58,023 nucleotides of DNA from Gammaproteobacteria bacterium (GCA_013152545.1 JAADGF010000093.1:1-58023), one strand, 5' to 3'. Numbered from the stretch's first letter, positions 1 to 9,089 are shown. The notes: generated from the sequence alone by a model not told the origin. Translations and numbers: made by a program.

Positions 1-220
<220 letters not shown>

Positions 221-459
221 ATATAACACCCAAATGGTTTTAATGATAGATGTTGTTAAGATCGGTATTAGGGTGTGTTGTGAGGCAGTTCCAATATACC
301 TAACCTAGATAGATTATAGCGATACATTAATCATTTCGACCCAAATTTGAGATAGAGCGGGAGAGATGTTGAGATTAGCGCCCGAAATTAATCGGTTTTA
401 CTGGATTAATTATGGTGGAATATCAACAACGCACCGTCCTTCGATATCTCGATACAGTT
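221..459 (+). other. 23S-5S internal transcribed spacer
   Basis: Spacer between the 23S and 5S genes. No tRNA and no credible reading frame is visible. It presumably contains the RNase III processing stem that pairs with sequence upstream of 23S, which lies outside the window. Confidence 0.7.
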
Positions 460-577
460 TGCCTGGCGGCAATAGCGAGTTGGCACCACCCGATCCCATT
501 CCGAACTCGGAAGTGAAACGATTCAGCGCCGATGATAGTGTGGGGCTTCCCCATGTGAAAGTAGGACACTGCCAGGC
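460..577 (+). rRNA. rrf: 5S ribosomal RNA
   Basis: The 5S gene is recognised by its complementary ends (TGCCTGGCGGC at the start, GCCAGGC at the end) and the conserved internal blocks CCGATCCCATTCCGAACTCGG and GAAACGATTCAGCGCCGATGATAGTG. The length of about 118 bases fits. It is the last gene of the rRNA operon and is followed directly by an intrinsic terminator. Ends are placed by pairing and may be off by one or two bases. Confidence 0.95.
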
Positions 578-589
578 TTTAAATCAAGA

Positions 590-621
590 CCCTGTGCTCT
601 CATTGAGCACAGGGTTTTTTT
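590..621 (+). terminator. Rho-independent terminator of the rRNA operon
   Basis: A perfect 10-base-pair stem (CCCTGTGCTC pairing with GAGCACAGGG) around a 5-base loop is followed by seven T residues. It lies just after 5S. Confidence 0.95.
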
Positions 622-982
622 ATGCCTAAAAAAAATAGCAATGACGTTTCAACTTAATTTGTTGATTGCCCATTATCGCATCTGGTGTTGTTGCAACTCG
701 TTATTAATAGCCGCCTCACCAGCCTCAATAATTTATCGTAAAAAATGCACGTATCTGTACCGTCATCAGATGATTATAACTTTATGTGAGCTTCTGTGCT
801 TCTACAGGCTTTTCCATGGTATTTATTCCCTTCCAAGAAAAGCCAGTGTATGATGAATTTCTGAGTGCAACTTACTGATTTGTTGGGTCAGCTCTTTTAA
901 AACCAGTTTTTGCGCGATTATCATCATGTGCCGGGTTCGTGTTAACACGCGGTTGTCGGTGCTCCAAACATGCAGTTAGCCT
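622..982. other. Intergenic region upstream of the TraF-like gene, with a perfect palindrome
   Basis: No convincing gene lies here. The notable element is the perfect 12-base palindrome CGTGTTAACACG at 938-949, about 33 bases before the start codon of the next gene. Its position would suit an operator. No recognisable ribosome-binding site precedes the ATG at 983. Confidence 0.5.
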
Positions 983-2281
983 ATGATTACTCCAGGTACA
1001 GCGATACTCTTCTTTATTTTTTTAACTTATTCCTGTTATTTTTCGAGTGTTCAAGCACTGCCATTTGGTTCGTTCGATGCGAGGTCGACTGCGATGGGCG
1101 GTGTCGGTGTAGCAACAGCCTCCAGCGCTAATGCTGTTTTTTTTAATCCTGCGATGCTTGCGAGGTACAAGGTACGAAAAGAAAGGGGGAATAATTCGCG
1201 ATTTATTTTCCCGACGGTGAATATCCGTGTGTCGCAGGATGTTGAAGATTTGGAAAATTTTCGGAGAAATGATGTTGATGGACGTTTGAATACTGCCATC
1301 AATGTTTTTGACAGGAATAACCCCGCGACTGTTACTGACGTGGTAAATATAGCGACGGAGCTACAAGCAGACCTGGCTGATGTTGCCAGCGACCCAATTT
1401 TTGTAGATGGAAATGTTGGAATAGTACTTGGTATCGGCCATCGCCGGGAAGGTGGCTCTCTAATGTTTAATCGCCGTGTAGTTGCAGATGGTAAACTAAA
1501 TCAATCGACTGAAGATCGCCAGTTATTAAATGCCTATATTGAAGATATGCGGTTTATTGCTAGCAATGGTGCTGAGGGCGCACCACATTCTGAAATTTAT
1601 ATTGACGGAAATCGAAATAACGGATTGATTCCGGATCAAATTGATAACCTGACTTCTACTGCTTCCGCAAGAGGGTTGGTTATTACTGAGCTAGGTATAT
1701 CCATGTCCTGGGAAATTACCCCTTTTGATCATCGTATCGCATTCGGTGTGACACCCAAGTTTGTACAGGTTGATACCTATGACAGCAATGTCACCGCGAC
1801 AGATAATAAAATGGAATCTAACCGTAACAAGAACAATAGTTGGAAAATGACTGCCGATATCGGTATGGCAAAAATGCTGAATGAACAGTTACGCTGGGGA
1901 GCGGTCATTAAGAATATTTTACCACTGGATTATGAAACAACGCTGGGTAATGCCATTACCATTAATCCTCAAGTGCGAACAGGTTTGGCCTATGAATTGA
2001 GGTGGGGGCGCATCGCTGTTGATCTCGATGTTCTAAAAAACAAAGCGGTGGGGAGTGGCAGCGATTCGCAGGCATTCGGTTTTGGTTTGGAGTGGGATCT
2101 ACGCCAGTGGGTGCAGTTGCGTGGAGGCTACAATTATAACCTGGTTGCTGGTAGAGGGGGGCAAAATGGATTGTTTTCGGCTGGGTTGAATTTCACTATG
2201 GAGGGTTTTACCCTTGATGTTGCCTATGCTGACAGTGGTGATGCCATAGCCGCTGCATTACAGTTAGGGTATCGGTTTTGA
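983..2281 (+). CDS. TraF-like outer-membrane beta-barrel protein
   Basis: This 432-residue protein resembles the family annotated as 'conjugal transfer protein TraF' (TraF_2). In most bacteria these are chromosomal outer-membrane barrel-like proteins of unknown role rather than part of a conjugation system. Residues 1-25 form a signal peptide (hydrophobic run, VQA cleavage-like end). Immediately after comes a family-type start, FGSFDARSTAMGGVGVATA, followed by AVFFNPAML. The C-terminal 150 residues show alternating amphipathic strands, and the last residue is Phe (LGYRF), as is typical of outer-membrane barrels. It stands alone, with no transfer genes nearby, between the rRNA operon and birA. 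The start is the only good ATG before the signal peptide. Confidence 0.75.
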   Translation: MITPGTAILFFIFLTYSCYFSSVQALPFGSFDARSTAMGGVGVATASSANAVFFNPAMLARYKVRKERGNNSRFIFPTVNIRVSQDVEDLENFRRNDVDGRLNTAINVFDRNNPATVTDVVNIATELQADLADVASDPIFVDGNVGIVLGIGHRREGGSLMFNRRVVADGKLNQSTEDRQLLNAYIEDMRFIASNGAEGAPHSEIYIDGNRNNGLIPDQIDNLTSTASARGLVITELGISMSWEITPFDHRIAFGVTPKFVQVDTYDSNVTATDNKMESNRNKNNSWKMTADIGMAKMLNEQLRWGAVIKNILPLDYETTLGNAITINPQVRTGLAYELRWGRIAVDLDVLKNKAVGSGSDSQAFGFGLEWDLRQWVQLRGGYNYNLVAGRGGQNGLFSAGLNFTMEGFTLDVAYADSGDAIAAALQLGYRF

Positions 2282-2967
2282 TCGCTACCATACCCTAAAG
2301 ATGATTTAATGAATTGTTGCGTGAATATAAAGCGTAATTTATTTCGTGTCTGTTCGTGATAATGCACCATCATGTTATATGCGAGAACGCCCTCTAGCTC
2401 AATATACAGCAAAAAATTTCACATTTTCCTATTCTTGAACGATAAGTAAGTTAGGGTCTGATGACTTTCGGGTATCAGTGTTTTGCCAGGGCTTGTTTTC
2501 ATCGCAACAGAGGTGATCTGGCGCTTAATCCTAAAATCATCAGTTGGATGGCCTGTAGTGTGCGTTTTTCACTATCAATTATCGAGATTGAGCGAGGCGC
2601 GGGCGTATTATAAACGATTCGCAACGACGCCAGAGGCGAAAAAACGTGATCTACAGGTTGGTGTATGCTGATCTGTTGAGTAAAATGGGTAAAGTGTAAT
2701 ACTTTAGTTATATCAAAAGCTTAATTAGGGTTGTGGGTGCTCAGCTGGTTAATTTAGGTTATGCATTAGAACGCTACAAACGCATTATGTAAGGTATGTA
2801 TAAAATTTCTGCGGAGACAGGTTTTTGGAGACCGAAAATGGGATAAAAATATTTAGTTATTGCATGTAAACTCCATTTTTTAGCAATTGCAGTTTCGGCG
2901 AGGAATCGCCTCAGAAATTTTGCCAGCGCCTTGTGTCGCTTAATTTAACAAATATTGCGGACGTGGC
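2282..2967. other. Gene-poor interval with a possibly decayed reading frame
   Basis: No intact gene was found. Between about 2560 and 2792 the frames give peptide-like pieces in succession: LSEARAYYKRF in one frame, then YADLLSKMGKV, a stop, and VVGAQLVNLGYALERYKRIM in another. They could be the debris of one old gene, but no family was recognised. The 12-mer GGTTAATTTAGG occurs at 2747-2758 and again at 2982. Confidence 0.3.
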
Positions 2968-4062
2968 ATGAGGGATATTCAGGTTAATTTAGGCGTGTCT
3001 ACAGAAAATCAAATTATTGATTTGTCGATTTTATCGGATCTTGTGCCTGTAAAGGCATTAACGCCGGATCATTGTCAGGAGTTAGCCAATAAGTCTTGTT
3101 TGTGCGACGTGAGTAAAGGTAAGTATTTATTTCGGTATGGAGAATCAACTAATCGTATCATCTATATTATCGAAGGAGAAATAGAGCTTATTACCCCGGG
3201 AGGGGGGCGTCGCAAAGTGACAGGCGGTAGCAAAATGTCTAAGTTGCCGTTGGGGCAGGGCAAGGTGCATCAATACAATGCGTGCGCAAAAACCGATGTT
3301 AAATATCTCAAAGTGGACCCTGATCTATTAGATATAATGCTCACTTGGGAGCAATCAGGTGGATATGAGGTTCAGGATTTAGAGTCTGCCGATTCCTCTG
3401 ATGATGATTGGATGGCTCGTATTTTACAAGCAAAAGTATTTCATCGCATTCCACCGGCTAATATCCAATCTATTTTTATGAAAATGCAAGCGCAGCATTT
3501 TCATAAAAATGAGTCTGTTGTTAAGCAGGGCGATGAGGGCGATGATTTCTACCTAATCAGGGAAGGGGTTTGCGATGTTATACGCCAAACCCGCAAAAAC
3601 CCAAGAGGAGTGACATTAGCGCGTTTGGGTGTTGGAGATAACTTTGGTGAAGAGGCGCTTATTTCAGGTGGGAAACGTAACGCTTCAGTTGTTATGTTAA
3701 CGGATGGTGTACTAATGAGTCTTTCAAAATCGGATTTTCTGGAACTCATGAATGAGCCATTGTTGAACTGGGTTGCTTTTACTGAAGCTCAATCTATTGA
3801 AAACGGCGCAGGAATTTGGATTGATGTAAGATTGCCCGCAGAATATCAGACATGGCATTTACGCGACAGTATCAATATACCGTTACCTGTTTTACGATCA
3901 AAGGTGGACAAGCTTGATAAAGAACGCACGTATATAATTTATTGTGATACGGGAAGGCGCAGTTCAACGGCAACGTATTTATTGACGCAAAATGGTTTTT
4001 CGGCTTATGTATTGAAGGACGGCTTAAATAATAATGTCGATTCAACATTTTTGGAGTTTTAG
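2968..4062 (+). CDS. Double cyclic nucleotide-binding domain protein with C-terminal rhodanese domain
   Basis: A 364-residue cytoplasmic protein with no signal peptide. Residues ~20-120 form a first, degenerate cyclic-nucleotide-binding fold (YLFRYGESTNRIIYIIEGEIEL). Residues ~153-260 form a second one with a good phosphate-binding cassette: FGEEALISGGKRNASV, including the family's conserved Glu and an Arg at about 237. Residues ~275-360 form a rhodanese domain with the active-site loop CDTGRRS, Cys326. This suggests sulfur-transfer or redox chemistry controlled by a cyclic nucleotide; that is inference, and the ligand is unknown. There is no DNA-binding domain, so it is not a Crp-type regulator. 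It sits alone upstream of birA. The ribosome-binding site is weak. Confidence 0.85.
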   Translation: MRDIQVNLGVSTENQIIDLSILSDLVPVKALTPDHCQELANKSCLCDVSKGKYLFRYGESTNRIIYIIEGEIELITPGGGRRKVTGGSKMSKLPLGQGKVHQYNACAKTDVKYLKVDPDLLDIMLTWEQSGGYEVQDLESADSSDDDWMARILQAKVFHRIPPANIQSIFMKMQAQHFHKNESVVKQGDEGDDFYLIREGVCDVIRQTRKNPRGVTLARLGVGDNFGEEALISGGKRNASVVMLTDGVLMSLSKSDFLELMNEPLLNWVAFTEAQSIENGAGIWIDVRLPAEYQTWHLRDSINIPLPVLRSKVDKLDKERTYIIYCDTGRRSSTATYLLTQNGFSAYVLKDGLNNNVDSTFLEF

Positions 4063-4147
4063 CATAAACATATCATACCCGCTTTCTCCTCACGTTATTT
4101 CAAAAACTGTTACAAAATAAGCAATAAAACAGGGGTTGAGTTTTGTT

Positions 4148-5149
4148 ATGCATAAGGCGGCAGATATACTGACTATACTGGCTGATGGCAATTTTCACTC
4201 TGGACAGGATCTTGCTGAGCAATTGTTATTGTCACGTTCCGGCGTGTGGAAATCCGTACAGTATTTACAGTCTTGCGGCGTTGATATATTTGCAGTACGA
4301 GGGAAAGGCTATCGTCTGAGCTGCCCGACGGAATTGCTTGACGAAGCGCTGATTCAAGAGTCAATAGTAAAAAAAATGTTACCGCAGTTAGGTGGCATAG
4401 AAGTACTCTGGCAGGTGGATTCTACCAATCGATATTTATTGCAGCGTGCCTTAAGCGGTGTGGAATCTGGTTACACGTGCGTTGCTGAAATGCAGACCCT
4501 TGGGCGTGGGCGGCGGGGACGCCAGTGGATCTCCCCTTTAGGGTGGAATATATACCTGTCGCAATTGTGGCGCTTCAGTTCAGGCCCTGCACAATTAAGT
4601 GGTCTTAGCCTGGCAACCGCAATAGCCGTCGTTAGGGCAATTAAGGTGTTAGACATCAAAAATGTTGGTGTAAAATGGCCTAATGATGTTTTAATTAATC
4701 ACAAAAAAGTCGCAGGCATATTGTTAGAAATAAATGGTGAAGCTTCAGGGCCAAGTAATGTGGTTGCGGGAGTAGGGGTTAACGTGCGATTAAGTGATAC
4801 GGCGCTTGATAAGATTGATCAGCCATGCACTGATTTGGAATCACATTTAAAGCGACCATTGCAGAGAAATCAATTTGTGGTGTTATTGATTACTGAGCTA
4901 TTGTCCGTTTATCAAGAATATCGGGAACATGGTTTTGTAAGTTTTCGTGACGAATGGCATGAGTTTGATCTGTACATGGGGCAACAGGTGCGCTTAAGCG
5001 CTGGTACAGGTTATATTGTTGGGTTTAACAGAGGTGTTGATATACATGGAGCGTTAATGTTGGAGCACAACGAGCAGGTTGCAAGTTTCCAAAGTGGCGA
5101 AATAAGTATGCGGGCAGTGCCGCAAACAACCTCAGCCAGAAAAGACTAA
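4148..5149 (+). CDS. birA: Biotin operon repressor / biotin-[acetyl-CoA-carboxylase] ligase
   Basis: BirA makes biotinyl-5'-AMP from biotin and ATP, transfers biotin to the carrier subunit of acetyl-CoA carboxylase, and represses biotin genes when idle. The N-terminal ~60 residues are a winged helix (LILADGNFHSGQDLAEQLLLSRS...KGYRL), so this is the bifunctional form. The ligase core shows GRGRRGRQW (adenylate-binding loop), VKWPNDV (catalytic Lys) and GVGVNV. The C-terminal domain (residues ~275-325) is present. The ATG at 4148 is preferred to the TTG at 4136, because AGGGG ends immediately before that TTG and leaves it no spacer, whereas the ATG has one of about 12 bases. It is followed closely by coaX, as in Pseudomonas. 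Confidence 0.95.
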   Translation: MHKAADILTILADGNFHSGQDLAEQLLLSRSGVWKSVQYLQSCGVDIFAVRGKGYRLSCPTELLDEALIQESIVKKMLPQLGGIEVLWQVDSTNRYLLQRALSGVESGYTCVAEMQTLGRGRRGRQWISPLGWNIYLSQLWRFSSGPAQLSGLSLATAIAVVRAIKVLDIKNVGVKWPNDVLINHKKVAGILLEINGEASGPSNVVAGVGVNVRLSDTALDKIDQPCTDLESHLKRPLQRNQFVVLLITELLSVYQEYREHGFVSFRDEWHEFDLYMGQQVRLSAGTGYIVGFNRGVDIHGALMLEHNEQVASFQSGEISMRAVPQTTSARKD

Positions 5150-5188
5150 TGATTACAGTCATTGGTCCTTGTTAGTAAGCATGGCAAA

Positions 5189-5968
5189 ATGATTTTATTA
5201 ATAGACGTAGGCAATAGCCGCATCAAGTGGAACGCTAAACGATCATTTACCGGTGAGTTTGTGCAAAATACGGCATCGGTTCCGTGGTCTCATGATTCGT
5301 TATTGCCGTTGTTTGAGTCTCAGTGGCGATCATTTCACGGAAAAATAAAACAAATATACGTGTCAAATGTCGCTGGTCAGGCGATGCAACAAAGTATAAC
5401 GCAATGGATGAGTGGCCATTTGGGGCTTAATACGTTCTTTATGCAAACGCAAGCCAATCAGCTGGGTGTTGAATGCGGTTATCAAAATCATCGCCAGTTC
5501 GGTGTTGATCGGTGGCTGGCTGTATTAGCGGCGCGCAGTCAACGACCGAAGGCGGAGTTAATCGTTTTAGGTTGTGGTACAGCAATTACTATTGACGTAG
5601 TAACCAGCCAGGGCAGGCACCTTGCAGGTCCGATTATTCCCAACAAAACTTTAATGGTCAATGCTTTGGTTGAAAATACAGCCGATATTCACGAAGCGTT
5701 AAACCAGCCGACACATTCTTTATTTGTAGGTAACACACAAGAAGCGATTGCAACTGGTGCGTGTTATGCCACCGCTTATACGATCCGCGGTATCGTGAAT
5801 GATATTGTCGAAGTGTTATCAGCTGAAAATTCAGAAGCGAATATAATGTTAGTGGTCAGTGGTGGTGCAGCTGCATCGATAATGCCGTTAACCGGTATTG
5901 CTGATTATCAAACAGAAGCCGATATCGTACTTCAGGGGCTAGCCTTAGTGGCTGCAAGTGAATTATGA
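5189..5968 (+). CDS. coaX: Type III pantothenate kinase
   Basis: CoaX phosphorylates pantothenate, the first step of coenzyme A synthesis, and unlike CoaA is not feedback-inhibited by CoA. It belongs to the ASKHA fold. The start MILLIDVGNSRIKW is the family's phosphate-binding motif. FGVDRWLAVLAA and GCGTAITIDVV (second phosphate loop and catalytic Asp region) follow, then LAGPIIPN and SGGAA. The ATG at 5189 was chosen over the upstream TTG at 5162 because the family begins at this motif. Its stop overlaps the ATG of the next gene (ATGA), so the two are translationally coupled. Confidence 0.95.
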   Translation: MILLIDVGNSRIKWNAKRSFTGEFVQNTASVPWSHDSLLPLFESQWRSFHGKIKQIYVSNVAGQAMQQSITQWMSGHLGLNTFFMQTQANQLGVECGYQNHRQFGVDRWLAVLAARSQRPKAELIVLGCGTAITIDVVTSQGRHLAGPIIPNKTLMVNALVENTADIHEALNQPTHSLFVGNTQEAIATGACYATAYTIRGIVNDIVEVLSAENSEANIMLVVSGGAAASIMPLTGIADYQTEADIVLQGLALVAASEL

Positions 5969-6702
5969 AAGTACTTTTCTTCTTTTTTACGATGCTGAAT
6001 ATTGTGTTCTTTGTCTGGCAGATCGATATCTTTGGTTTAGAATCCAATAAGGAGAAAGTATCTAAATTAACGCAAAATACTAATACGGAAAAATTATTAT
6101 TATTAAACGAGATGCCCAATAAAAATGCCAATCGTTCTTCAGCGATAAAGAAACCAAAAAAAACAGCACCAGCTAAGACAAGGAACAATATCACTGGAAA
6201 ACAGCCGTCGACGGAACGTCTGTCGGGCACAAAAAATCAAATATGTTATGCTCTCGGGCCCTTTGAAGGGCTTGCTCAGGCCAAGCCTATTTCAGCAAAA
6301 TTGAGGGATTTGGGCGTGTCTACAAACGAACGCTTAATCACCAGAGAAATACCGACAGGTTACTGGGTGTATTTGCCGCAATTTAAGTCATGGAAGCTAG
6401 CGAAAGACAAAGTTTTGGCATTGGAGAATCAGAACATTAAAGATATGTTCATTATGGGGCGGGGAGCCATGAAAAATGCAGTATCCTTGGGTTTGTTTAA
6501 AAATCAATCTGGGGCGCAGGTGCGTGTCGATCAAGTGAAAAAGCTTGGCGAAAACCCAAAAATTCAAGCACAATATATGGAGGATGAAAAATATTGGATT
6601 GATATCTCTGTTGAAACCGGGCAGAAACAGGCTATCAAAACCATCGAGACAATAGCTCAAACATTGACCATATTGGAGTTAAATCCTCGAAAATGTAATT
6701 AG
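5965..6702 (+). CDS. SPOR-domain-like membrane-anchored protein
   Basis: A 245-residue protein with an N-terminal membrane anchor (residues 1-20, very rich in Phe), a Lys/Asn-rich linker (~30-85), and a C-terminal region of two alpha/beta halves (~88-240). The first half, CYALGPFEGLAQAKPISAKL...GYWVYLP, matches the SPOR-type fold that binds denuded peptidoglycan. The same kind of protein follows coaX in Pseudomonas. It overlaps coaX by four bases. A role at the cell wall is inferred from family and anchor only. Confidence 0.8.
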   Translation: MKVLFFFFTMLNIVFFVWQIDIFGLESNKEKVSKLTQNTNTEKLLLLNEMPNKNANRSSAIKKPKKTAPAKTRNNITGKQPSTERLSGTKNQICYALGPFEGLAQAKPISAKLRDLGVSTNERLITREIPTGYWVYLPQFKSWKLAKDKVLALENQNIKDMFIMGRGAMKNAVSLGLFKNQSGAQVRVDQVKKLGENPKIQAQYMEDEKYWIDISVETGQKQAIKTIETIAQTLTILELNPRKCN

Positions 6703-6918
6703 CCTGGGTATTACCGCCGAAGGATTGTTTTCATGGATAGTGCCCGTCGCGACGGCTGCTATTCTCGGACCGGCTCTCCTGGGGGAAAAAGCGTCAAAAC
6801 CCCATCTGTGTTGTTGGGCTTTCTCGACCTAGAGGACACTATATGCTTTCGAAAATGTACTGCATGACTGAGATTTTAGCGCTTTTCTGGATCAGCATTC
6901 TATTCAATACACTAATCA
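6703..6918. other. Intergenic region with a copy of interspersed repeat A
   Basis: Contains no gene. Bases 6746-6786 carry repeat A (GTCGCGACGG, then GCTATTCTCGGACCGG, then CTCCTGGGGGAA). This matches the reverse complement of 12819-12860 over about 40 bases. Confidence 0.6.
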
Positions 6919-6947
6919 TTGCTCGCCTGGTTTAAATTGCGTAGAAT
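6919..6947 (+). promoter_or_regulatory. Candidate sigma-70 promoter of tRNA-Thr
   Basis: A -35-like TTGCTC (6919-6924) and a -10-like TAGAAT (6942-6947) are exactly 17 bases apart. The GC-rich stretch ACCGCC follows, as at stringently controlled stable-RNA promoters. The tRNA starts 17 bases after the -10. Confidence 0.5.
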
Positions 6948-6964
6948 ACCGCCTCGCTTCAAGT

Positions 6965-7040
6965 GCTGGCGTAGCTCAGTTGGTAGAGCAGCTGATTTGT
7001 AATCAGCCGGTCGTAGGTTCGAATCCTATCGCCAGCTCCA
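6965..7040 (+). tRNA. tRNA-Thr (anticodon TGT)
   Basis: A complete 76-base cloverleaf with the CCA encoded. The acceptor arm GCTGGCG pairs with CGCCAGC. The D-loop motif TAGCTCAGTTGGTAGAGCA is present. The anticodon stem CTGAT/ATCAG encloses TTTGTAA, giving anticodon TGT. The T-arm has GGTTCGAATCC. In Pseudomonas this tRNA is one of a short tRNA array before tuf; here it is alone. Confidence 0.97.
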
Positions 7041-7313
7041 TTTTTTAAAGGGTTGTTATTTCGATAGATTCAGTTTTCGTGACGACTACTTAGCCTTTAC
7101 AGTCTGGTTATTTACCCGTTTCTTTTCTCAGAGAGGTTGCGCGGGATAGCTTCTTTCTTTTTCCTCTTATTTTGCAAGGCAAGTGATTTCTCTGGCTATG
7201 TTTTGGGCTAGCATTTCGTTTTTATTATCTTTTTTCTGTTAATAATAAATAATGCTAGCGTATCAGTTGAGCTAGGAATAATGGACGTGATTTTTTGATC
7301 CTAGCGAGAGGGG
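7041..7313. other. Intergenic region after tRNA-Thr
   Basis: No gene, terminator or repeat was recognised. The expected continuation of the cluster (further tRNAs, tuf, secE) is absent. Confidence 0.5.
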
Positions 7314-7817
7314 TCATTGGTGATTTTGGGGTTGATCAAGAACAATTTTTTCGTATCCCATGTCTTCATAATGCCTGATTTGCGTGGGCGCGGCAGGTGT
7401 GACATCAACATAGCTGGGGAAATCTTCTTTCTTTTTCCCGAACCAGGATGCATGGGTTCCGCAGACGTGCACGGGGATATCCTGGTTTTGAGTGAGTGAT
7501 TTGACTATTTTATGGACTGCTCGGTATTTTCCCTTATCTTGCGTCATGAGTGCAAACTGTTCTTTGCCATGAGTCACGACTGCTATGCCAATATCAGGGA
7601 ATTTGGCTTTTAGTTGAGCGGAAAATTTTGCCACTTGTGGAATAGCCCACCTCAATGCATTGTCATCACCTTCCACAATTTCAAATACGACACCAAATGG
7701 TGAGGTCTTCAGGTTAAGGATCGTATCGATTTCGTCCTGATCATTATTTGCAAGTGCCAGAAATGGGATGGAAATGGTTAAAATGACGAATGGTAGTAAT
7801 AGAATTGCGCGATACAT
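7314..7817 (-). CDS. DsrE/DsrF-like family secreted protein
   Basis: A 167-residue protein with a signal peptide (residues 1-23, ending ALANND) and a DsrE-like alpha/beta fold. It contains FGVVFEIVEGDDNALRWAIPQ, then IGIAVVTHGKEQF, then PVHVCGTHASWF. A cysteine (Cys119) sits at the position where DsrE-type proteins carry their sulfur-handling Cys. Family members bind or relay sulfur or act in small redox complexes; the periplasmic ones are poorly characterised. AGGAG-like GGAG precedes the ATG. It is oriented away from tRNA-Thr and has no operon partner. Confidence 0.75.
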   Translation of the reverse strand: MYRAILLLPFVILTISIPFLALANNDQDEIDTILNLKTSPFGVVFEIVEGDDNALRWAIPQVAKFSAQLKAKFPDIGIAVVTHGKEQFALMTQDKGKYRAVHKIVKSLTQNQDIPVHVCGTHASWFGKKKEDFPSYVDVTPAAPTQIRHYEDMGYEKIVLDQPQNHQ

Positions 7818-8107
7818 CTGTTTCTCCGTTTCAATAATGTAACTGCTTGATATGGTGTCGCTCGTTTCAATATGGTAATTTGTGAGTATAATCGTAGACG
7901 CATTAGATTGAAATTATTACGCTGATGTGCCCTTAAGTGCGAGCATAATGATGGGTGTTATTGCTAATGCGATAAAACAGCCTAAAAAAATCGATTTAAT
8001 GGCTGACAAATGCAGCGGTAGTAGGGCGATCCGTTTACTTGAATGAGCGTTACATTAACGTTACTGTAAAAAGACTTATTTATTAACAACCCGCTTGATT
8101 AGATAAA
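7818..8107. other. Divergent promoter region between the DsrE-like and TerB-like genes
   Basis: No gene is visible. The segment GTTACATTAACGTTAC near 8049 contains a direct repeat of GTTAC, which could be regulatory, but no known box was recognised. Confidence 0.4.
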
Positions 8108-8578
8108 ATGTTAGCTGCGATTAAAAATTTTTTTGAAGCTCATATCCTCATTGAGGAAGGTGAGTCAGCAGACCGCGAAGACCATGCGCTAAAAGTGGCT
8201 ACTGCTGCACTGTTACTTGAAATGTCCCGGGCCGATTTTGATGTAAAAGATGAGGAACTTCTTGCTGTGGCGCAATCCATCCAATCCATGTTTCAGTTAA
8301 ATGAAGAAGATACTCGGAAATTAGTGATGCTTGCGGAGCAGGAATCCGCTGAGGCCACTTGTTATTATGAGTTTACTTCATTGATAAACAAAGGCTTTGA
8401 TATGCAGCAAAAAATAAAAATTGTGGAATTAATGTGGCACGTGGCGTATGCAGACAAACAGTTGGAAAAATATGAGGAAGCATTAGTGCGGAAATTAACA
8501 GAATTATTGTATGTTCCTCATGCGGAATATATTGCGGCAAAACATCGGGTTCAATCGACGCTGGGGATGGTTGTTTAA
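8108..8578 (+). CDS. TerB-family tellurite-resistance-like protein
   Basis: A 156-residue all-helical, acidic cytoplasmic protein of the TerB/DUF533-like family. The conserved repeats LLLEMSRADFDVKDEELLAV and LMWHVAYADKQLEKYEEALV match the paired acidic helices that bind metal ions in TerB. Such single-gene TerB proteins are common in gammaproteobacteria and are usually not linked to a full ter operon; none is present here. The role is unknown. No good ribosome-binding site was seen before the ATG. Confidence 0.8.
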   Translation: MLAAIKNFFEAHILIEEGESADREDHALKVATAALLLEMSRADFDVKDEELLAVAQSIQSMFQLNEEDTRKLVMLAEQESAEATCYYEFTSLINKGFDMQQKIKIVELMWHVAYADKQLEKYEEALVRKLTELLYVPHAEYIAAKHRVQSTLGMVV

Positions 8579-9089
8579 GTCTCACATTCTGTGGTTGAGT
8601 TTTCATTTTTTTATATGAGTAGCGTTAACGACTCCTCCGCTTGTCTTTGGTTTGTGTGAGAGCAAATCAAAGAGAAGAGAATGAGTCGGTTACATTTGTG
8701 GCCGAATATAAAGCATAAGGAACGCGTACGTTCACAAGGCTGTTGTGCCTGCATTACTTGCAAAGTAGGTTCAACTAACTCTGATTTGTAGGTTTAGTAA
8801 GGGGCTGAGGTTATGTCTCGCGGGGAGCGTATACGGAGCAATATTTTAAATTATTGGCCTTTCAAATAGTGGGCCTTAAGCTCAGCGCCGACGGTTGGCA
8901 CTGCTTGCGTTGACCGATTTAAAAAGGGTCAGCGTGGTATTATGCTCCCAGGCTGCTGCTGTACTGACAAAATATTGTCGCGACAGGCTTGGTTAATTTA
9001 AGTAGAGCAAAAGTAATTGTTAAGAAAGCAGATTTATCTGAGTTGCAATTGGCAGCTCTCATCATTATACAACAAAGCGAGAAAATACA
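8579..9089. other. Intergenic region with a partial copy of repeat B
   Basis: No gene was found. A hairpin at 8645-8672 (CTTTGGTTTG and CAAATCAAAG, 9 of 10 paired) resembles the right half of repeat B described at 12704 and 50284. The near-repeat GGTTAATTTAAG is at 8991-9002. Confidence 0.45.

Noticed and set aside
366-629. Open reading frame across the 5S rRNA gene
   Set aside because: It lies over the 5S gene and its terminator; the frame is a by-product of the RNA sequence.
983-2281. Conjugation system suggested by the TraF-like name
   Set aside because: No other transfer genes are nearby; this family is widespread on chromosomes as an outer-membrane protein.
8108-8578. Tellurite-resistance or ter-type phage-defence locus
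   Set aside because: Only a lone TerB-like gene is present, without terC, terD or other ter genes.
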